From DATLOJ01 sp035536315 (lineage in GTDB: Bacteria > Actinomycetota > CADDZG01 > JAHWKV01), in assembly GCA_035536315.1 (NCBI GenBank), contig DATLOJ010000106.1, positions 1 to 9,286 of the forward strand: a stretch of 9,286 nt of DNA, given 5' to 3'. Below, piece after piece: positions 5,913-9,286 of this stretch. The stretch's first letter is position 1. Each line of letters starts with the position of its first letter. Both the position numbers and the translations under genes were made by a program. A model generated the notes under the pieces. The model made no database searches. It was not told the DNA's origin and saw nothing but the letters and a program-made list of their open reading frames with translations.

Positions 5913-8156
5913 GTGAAGCACCGCATCGGCCTCTGCGTAATCTTCGTCGCGCTCGCGATGACAACTGCTTGCTCCTATAGCGCCGGGGGCCGGCCCCTTG
6001 ATCCGCCGAGGAATCCGAAAGTGCTGATATTCGGAATTCCCGCCGTAACTTGGGAGGACTTGGGGCGCGCCTCCGTTCCCACATTCGACAAGCTCGCCAG
6101 GCAGGGCGCCACAGGAAATGCCTCGGTGAGGGTCTTGAACATCCCGGGGGAGGGCTACGCAACCCTGGGCATGGGACAGCGTGTTCAGGTAGACCACTCG
6201 GCCGGGCTGGCTTTCGACGTCGCAGAGTTGGTTGAGAACGGAACGGGAGCGGATCTGTTCGAAAGACGCTCCTCCTTCAAAGCCAGAGGTGCGGTTGTGG
6301 TGGTGCCCATTGACCAGATATCCAAGCGCAACGTGGGCCGCGCATTCGACGCGAGACCCGGTTACCTGGCCTCGAACATGGAGAAGCGCGGGATGACGAC
6401 TGCGGTCATCGGCAATGCGGATACATCTTTGGCACCGCTTCCGTCGCGCCTTCCACCACTTCCTGACTTCTTCCCCGCCGATGCAAGGGATTCAGGAATT
6501 CACCGCGAAGCCGCCCTGGTAGTGATGAGGCAAGACGGAACTGTGGCCTCAGGAACAGTGTCCCGGGCATTGCTCCGCGCCGACGCTTCAGCGCCTTACG
6601 GCATCTCTACTTCACTGGATGCTCTGTCGAGGGCGTTCGATGAATCCTGGCCGAAATCAACATTGGTTGTTGTTGAGAACGGCGACACCTCGAGGGCTGA
6701 GTCATATGCAAACGGGCTTCCCAAGGAGAGTCGCGAGAGCGCACGAGCGGCGGGGCTCGAGCGCGCAGATTCTCAACTCGAGTTGATCCTCCGCAAGGTC
6801 GATTTGAGCAAGACGCTGGTAATCGTCGTTGCGCCCACGACGCCGGGCGGTGGAGAGGAACGCGGACAACTCCGGCCCGTCATCTTGGCCGGCGCGGGAG
6901 TGGGGGCCGGAACACTGCAAAGCGCGTCTACCCGCAGGGACGGACTTATCGCCATGCACGACATAACTGCCTCGATCGCGAAGTACCTGGACCTGGCCGA
7001 CGAACGCTTTGCGGCCGGAAGGGCCTTGAAGGTGATTCCCCGGGCATCCAGTTCGAGTCTCACGGACACTAATTCCAGAGCTGTAACGCATGACCAGCTT
7101 CGACCTTTCATTTCCTTGATCGCTCTATCGGCCATGTTCGTCCTCTCCCTCCTGGCTCTTATTCGCCTGAAGAACGGACCGCTCGACTCGAAGTTCCGAA
7201 TCATGCTGCTGTCTTCACTTGCCTTTCCTCTCGCGTCCTACGTGTCGACCGCGGGGGTGTGGAAGGCAGGCAGGGGGCTGGCTGCCGCGACGATAATCGT
7301 GGCTTCGGTTGCTCTGGGCTTCCTGGCACATGTGACGTTCACCCGGAACCGGACAGCTGTCCTCGCGATCACATTGGCGACTTCTGCCTACTTTTTCCTG
7401 GACCTTGCTCTGGGCGCTCCCGGCCAGCTCGACTCCGTCTTCGGCTATTCGTCGATTGCCGGAGGCAGGTTCTACGGCCTGGGCAATTTAGGTTTCGCAC
7501 TCTTTGCCTCCGCTGTATTTCTTGCGGCAGGAAGCTTGATCGACTCCCGCGATCGCTGGAGCCGCGTTGTGGTTGCACTGTTGCTGGTCGCTGCCATCAT
7601 CGGCGTGGGACATCCGCGTCTTGGTGACGATGTCGGTGGAACCATCACGATGATCCCCGCCGCAGCCGTATTCCTCGTAAATGCATTGAGAGAGAAAAGG
7701 CTTCGAACCAGATGGCTCCCCCTCCTGGTGCTAGCAGGAGTAGGCATGGTTCTGGTTTTCGGGGCCATCGACCTAATGCGTCCACCGGAGACACGCACCC
7801 ATTTGGGCGACTTCCTTGCCGGCTCAATTCGAGATCCCTTAACCGTTTGGCTGGTGCTGCAGAGAAAGCTTGAGACGGGTGTTCGAATTGCCATAAGTAA
7901 CTACTGGGGACTTGCGGTTCCGGGGGCCGCCATCGCAATCGTGCAGCTTCATAGAAGATCCCCATACCGTTTAAGAGAGTTGATGCGTAACAATCCGGCC
8001 TTGACGGCAGGACTGGACGCATTGCTTCTGGCCGCGGTTTTGGGGTCACTGGTCAACGACTCCGGGCTCGCCGTTGCCGGACTGATGCTCGCAGTCCTCG
8101 TTCCATGGATCATCCTGGTCGCCTCGGAGCTCCAAGAGGAGGTTGCGAGTGCCTGA
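5913..8156 (+). CDS. Polytopic membrane protein with extracytoplasmic alkaline-phosphatase-like domain
   Basis: 747 aa from GTG 5913, 22 bases after steB. An ATG at 5757 is in frame but would place 52 residues over the steB end. The GTG start gives M-K-H-R, a hydrophobic stretch and MTTAC with Cys20, a fair lipobox. Residues about 36-375 look like an alkaline-phosphatase superfamily domain: VLIFGIPAVTWEDL (37-50), GYATLGMG (81-88), VVVENGDTSRAESY (252-265), VIVVAPTTPGG (303-313), RPVILAGAGV (321-330), STRRDGLIAMHDITASI (339-355). Then come about 10-11 membrane segments (roughly 399-418, 430-449, 455-474, 481-500, 520-543, 552-566, 575-593, 601-620, 664-680, 698-714, 718-737), with conserved-looking loop motifs GYSSIAGGRFYGLGN (511-525), HPRLGDDVGGT (567-577) and NDSG (715-718). 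I recall similar unnamed proteins in Firmicutes and actinobacteria; no function is known to me. The usual metal-binding Asp-Gly and Asp-His motifs are absent, so catalysis is doubtful. Confidence 0.75.
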   Translation: MKHRIGLCVIFVALAMTTACSYSAGGRPLDPPRNPKVLIFGIPAVTWEDLGRASVPTFDKLARQGATGNASVRVLNIPGEGYATLGMGQRVQVDHSAGLAFDVAELVENGTGADLFERRSSFKARGAVVVVPIDQISKRNVGRAFDARPGYLASNMEKRGMTTAVIGNADTSLAPLPSRLPPLPDFFPADARDSGIHREAALVVMRQDGTVASGTVSRALLRADASAPYGISTSLDALSRAFDESWPKSTLVVVENGDTSRAESYANGLPKESRESARAAGLERADSQLELILRKVDLSKTLVIVVAPTTPGGGEERGQLRPVILAGAGVGAGTLQSASTRRDGLIAMHDITASIAKYLDLADERFAAGRALKVIPRASSSSLTDTNSRAVTHDQLRPFISLIALSAMFVLSLLALIRLKNGPLDSKFRIMLLSSLAFPLASYVSTAGVWKAGRGLAAATIIVASVALGFLAHVTFTRNRTAVLAITLATSAYFFLDLALGAPGQLDSVFGYSSIAGGRFYGLGNLGFALFASAVFLAAGSLIDSRDRWSRVVVALLLVAAIIGVGHPRLGDDVGGTITMIPAAAVFLVNALREKRLRTRWLPLLVLAGVGMVLVFGAIDLMRPPETRTHLGDFLAGSIRDPLTVWLVLQRKLETGVRIAISNYWGLAVPGAAIAIVQLHRRSPYRLRELMRNNPALTAGLDALLLAAVLGSLVNDSGLAVAGLMLAVLVPWIILVASELQEEVASA
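8136..8142 (+). promoter_or_regulatory. Strong Shine-Dalgarno deciding the start of the DCC gene
   Basis: GAGGAGG at 8136-8142, followed by TT, pairs well with the 16S rRNA 3' end and lies 6 nt before GTG 8149. This favours GTG 8149 over ATG 8170, which has a weaker AGGGAG at 8156-8161. The site is inside the last codons of the upstream membrane protein gene, so the two genes are translationally linked. Confidence 0.6.
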
Positions 8157-8583
8157 GGGAGTCCCGAGCATGAGCACGACGACCAGGTCCGTAATCCTGT
8201 ACGGCGAAGACTGCGGCTTTTGCCGCTGGTTCTTGTCCAAGATCCTGGTCTGGGATCGCAGGAACAATCTGCGTCCTGTTTCGCTTCAGAGCAGCGAGTC
8301 AGATGAGCTCCTTGGCGGCATGGACGAGAAGGGGAAGATGGGGTCCTGGCACCTGGTGACACCGGACGGGAGAATTCATTCGGCAGGCGCTGCCGCCGTT
8401 CCGCTTTTCAAGATCCTTCCCTTCGCGAGACCCTTGTCCTGGCTGGCCTGGCTGTTTCCGGGGATTACGGGATGGATCTACCAGTACTTCGCGGACCACC
8501 GCGACTGGTTCGGGTCGAAACTCGGAGCCGATGCCTGCGCGGTCGACCCTTCGAGTGTGAAGCTAGAGGAATCTTCCGTCTGA
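8149..8583 (+). CDS. DCC family thiol-disulfide oxidoreductase-like protein (DUF393)
   Basis: 144 aa from GTG 8149, chosen for its strong Shine-Dalgarno and an 8-bp overlap with the preceding stop; ATG 8170 (137 aa) is the alternative. Numbered from ATG 8170, the family motif VILYGEDCGFCRWF spans 8-21 with D14, C15 and C18, the DCxxC that names the family and resembles a thioredoxin CxxC. HLVTPDGRIHSAGAAAV (61-77) is the second conserved block. A hydrophobic stretch, SWLAWLFPGITGWIYQYFA (90-108), could be a membrane-associated helix and ends with DHRDWFG. Members are predicted thiol-disulfide oxidoreductases, but few have been tested and the substrate is unknown. The length is usual for the family (about 110-150 aa). 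It overlaps the next gene by CTGA. Confidence 0.87.
   Translation: MPEGVPSMSTTTRSVILYGEDCGFCRWFLSKILVWDRRNNLRPVSLQSSESDELLGGMDEKGKMGSWHLVTPDGRIHSAGAAAVPLFKILPFARPLSWLAWLFPGITGWIYQYFADHRDWFGSKLGADACAVDPSSVKLEESSV
8565..8570 (+). promoter_or_regulatory. Shine-Dalgarno for the metallophosphoesterase CTG start
   Basis: AGAGGA ends 9 nt before CTG 8580, the codon that overlaps the DCC stop as CTGA. It is the only ribosome-binding-like sequence at a workable distance and supports non-standard initiation at CTG. Confidence 0.4.
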
Positions 8584-9286
8584 AAAAGGGCCGCAGGCTG
8601 TCCCGGAGAGGCGCAGCTCATCTGGCCGATCAAGTCGCGAGCCGGCTTCCGGGCTCCCCGTGGAGACGAATCCTCCACATCTCCGATCTGCACAACCTTC
8701 CCTCAGGATTTCGTTTCGCTAAAGCGCTGAGCCTTGCCATCCGACCGTCGATGGTCGTCAACACCGGCGACATCAGCGGGTGGGGGCCGGCGGTCGAGAC
8801 GTTCCTCGCCTGGCGATATCTCTCGTTCGACGTTCCGCATGTATTTGCTCCCGGCAACCACGATTCGCGAACGTGCAGCCGCCGGATTGAGGGGGCCGGG
8901 GGAGTGGTTCTCGAGGAGCCGGGAGTGAGAGAGGTCCAGGGCCTTTCGTTCTGGGGGATCCGTGATCCAAACCGAACACACCTTTTCGGCAAGCCTTACG
9001 ACCCAGGGCTTTGCCGGGAAGCGGCAATGCAAAATCCACCTCCGGCCGGAATGCCCCTCGTTGTCGCGGTCCACAACGATCTGATGCTGTCGGCCACAGG
9101 CACGCAAATTCCGCTCGTTCTTTCCGGACACTTCCACGCGTCACGAGTGAAGACCGAAAGTGATCCTTCAGCTCTGGGCGAATCCAGAGTCAGAGTCTCT
9201 GTACGATCCGGCTCGCTTGGTGGTGGCGGACCAACCCGCAAGCTGCCCCTCGAGGCCGCCGTCATAGACCTGGCTTCTCAGACCGA
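8580..9286 (+). CDS. Metallophosphoesterase (calcineurin-like), C terminus cut by window edge
   Basis: At least 235 codons, open to the right edge. All five blocks of the calcineurin-like fold are visible, numbered from CTG 8580: ISDLH (D36, H38), NTGDISGWG (D64), PGNHD (N93, H94), VAVHND (H165) and SGHFH (H184, H186). It should therefore bind two metals and hydrolyse a phosphoester. The substrate is unknown, since the family covers nucleases, cyclic-nucleotide and lipid phosphatases. No signal peptide is seen, so it is probably cytoplasmic. Between CTG 8580 and the first metal motif there is no ATG, GTG or TTG in frame; the next ATG (8752) would remove ISDLH. Upstream, ATG 8472 is in frame without a stop but would overlap DCC by 112 bp with residues that look like an out-of-frame shadow. 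CTG 8580 with AGAGGA before it is the best reading, giving MKKGRRLSRRG. Confidence 0.88.
   Translation, partial: MKKGRRLSRRGAAHLADQVASRLPGSPWRRILHISDLHNLPSGFRFAKALSLAIRPSMVVNTGDISGWGPAVETFLAWRYLSFDVPHVFAPGNHDSRTCSRRIEGAGGVVLEEPGVREVQGLSFWGIRDPNRTHLFGKPYDPGLCREAAMQNPPPAGMPLVVAVHNDLMLSATGTQIPLVLSGHFHASRVKTESDPSALGESRVRVSVRSGSLGGGGPTRKLPLEAAVIDLASQT

Noticed and set aside
1..9286. tRNA, rRNA, CRISPR array, insertion sequence or prophage element
   Set aside because: No repeat-spacer structure, transposase motif or terminal inverted repeats were seen, and the non-coding gaps are too short (at most about 70 bases) to hold most RNA genes.

Overview
The window is GC-rich bacterial DNA. It most likely comes from an actinobacterium outside the well-studied Mycobacteriales. 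The main reason is the run small coiled-coil protein - tlyA - NAD kinase - steA - steB, which matches, as I recall it, the Mycobacterium tuberculosis order Rv1693 - tlyA (Rv1694) - ppnK (Rv1695) - recN (Rv1696) - Rv1697 (SteA) - Rv1698 (SteB/MctB). The difference is that recN is absent here. Everything is read from sequence and memory of families; no search was run.

Layout: (1) positions 1-382, minus strand: the N-terminal 127 codons of a rhomboid-family intramembrane protease, running off the left edge. (2) 383-442: a 60-base divergent intergenic region with a perfect 18-bp palindrome and a 10-bp-period direct repeat. (3) 443-874, plus: a phasin-like helical protein with a tandem 16-residue repeat and a basic tail. 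(4) 875-942: a short spacer with a LexA/SOS-box-like palindrome and three CCTAGG sites. (5) 943 to the end, all plus strand and tightly packed: a secreted M23 peptidase with a PcsB/EnvC-like coiled coil, a 67-aa coiled-coil protein, TlyA rRNA methyltransferase, NAD kinase, SteA, SteB, a 747-aa membrane protein with an alkaline-phosphatase-like domain, a DCC-family thiol protein, and a metallophosphoesterase cut by the right edge. Gaps are short or negative (GTGA overlap tlyA/nadK, 8-bp overlap membrane protein/DCC, CTGA overlap DCC/metallophosphoesterase). Apart from the M23-to-small-protein gap, which I did not test for a promoter, this looks like one operon. No stretch over 300 bases lacks a gene.

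How the genes may work together: in Corynebacterium glutamicum SteA and SteB control daughter-cell separation by acting on the coiled-coil hydrolase RipA. Here the same pair lies about 2 kb downstream of a coiled-coil M23 hydrolase and is followed by an extracytoplasmic phosphatase-fold membrane protein. The hypothesis is a cell-separation module: regulated hydrolase, SteAB regulator, and an undescribed membrane partner. A possible SOS box in front of the hydrolase would tie it to DNA damage. TlyA (ribosome) and NAD kinase (cofactor supply) are housekeeping passengers.
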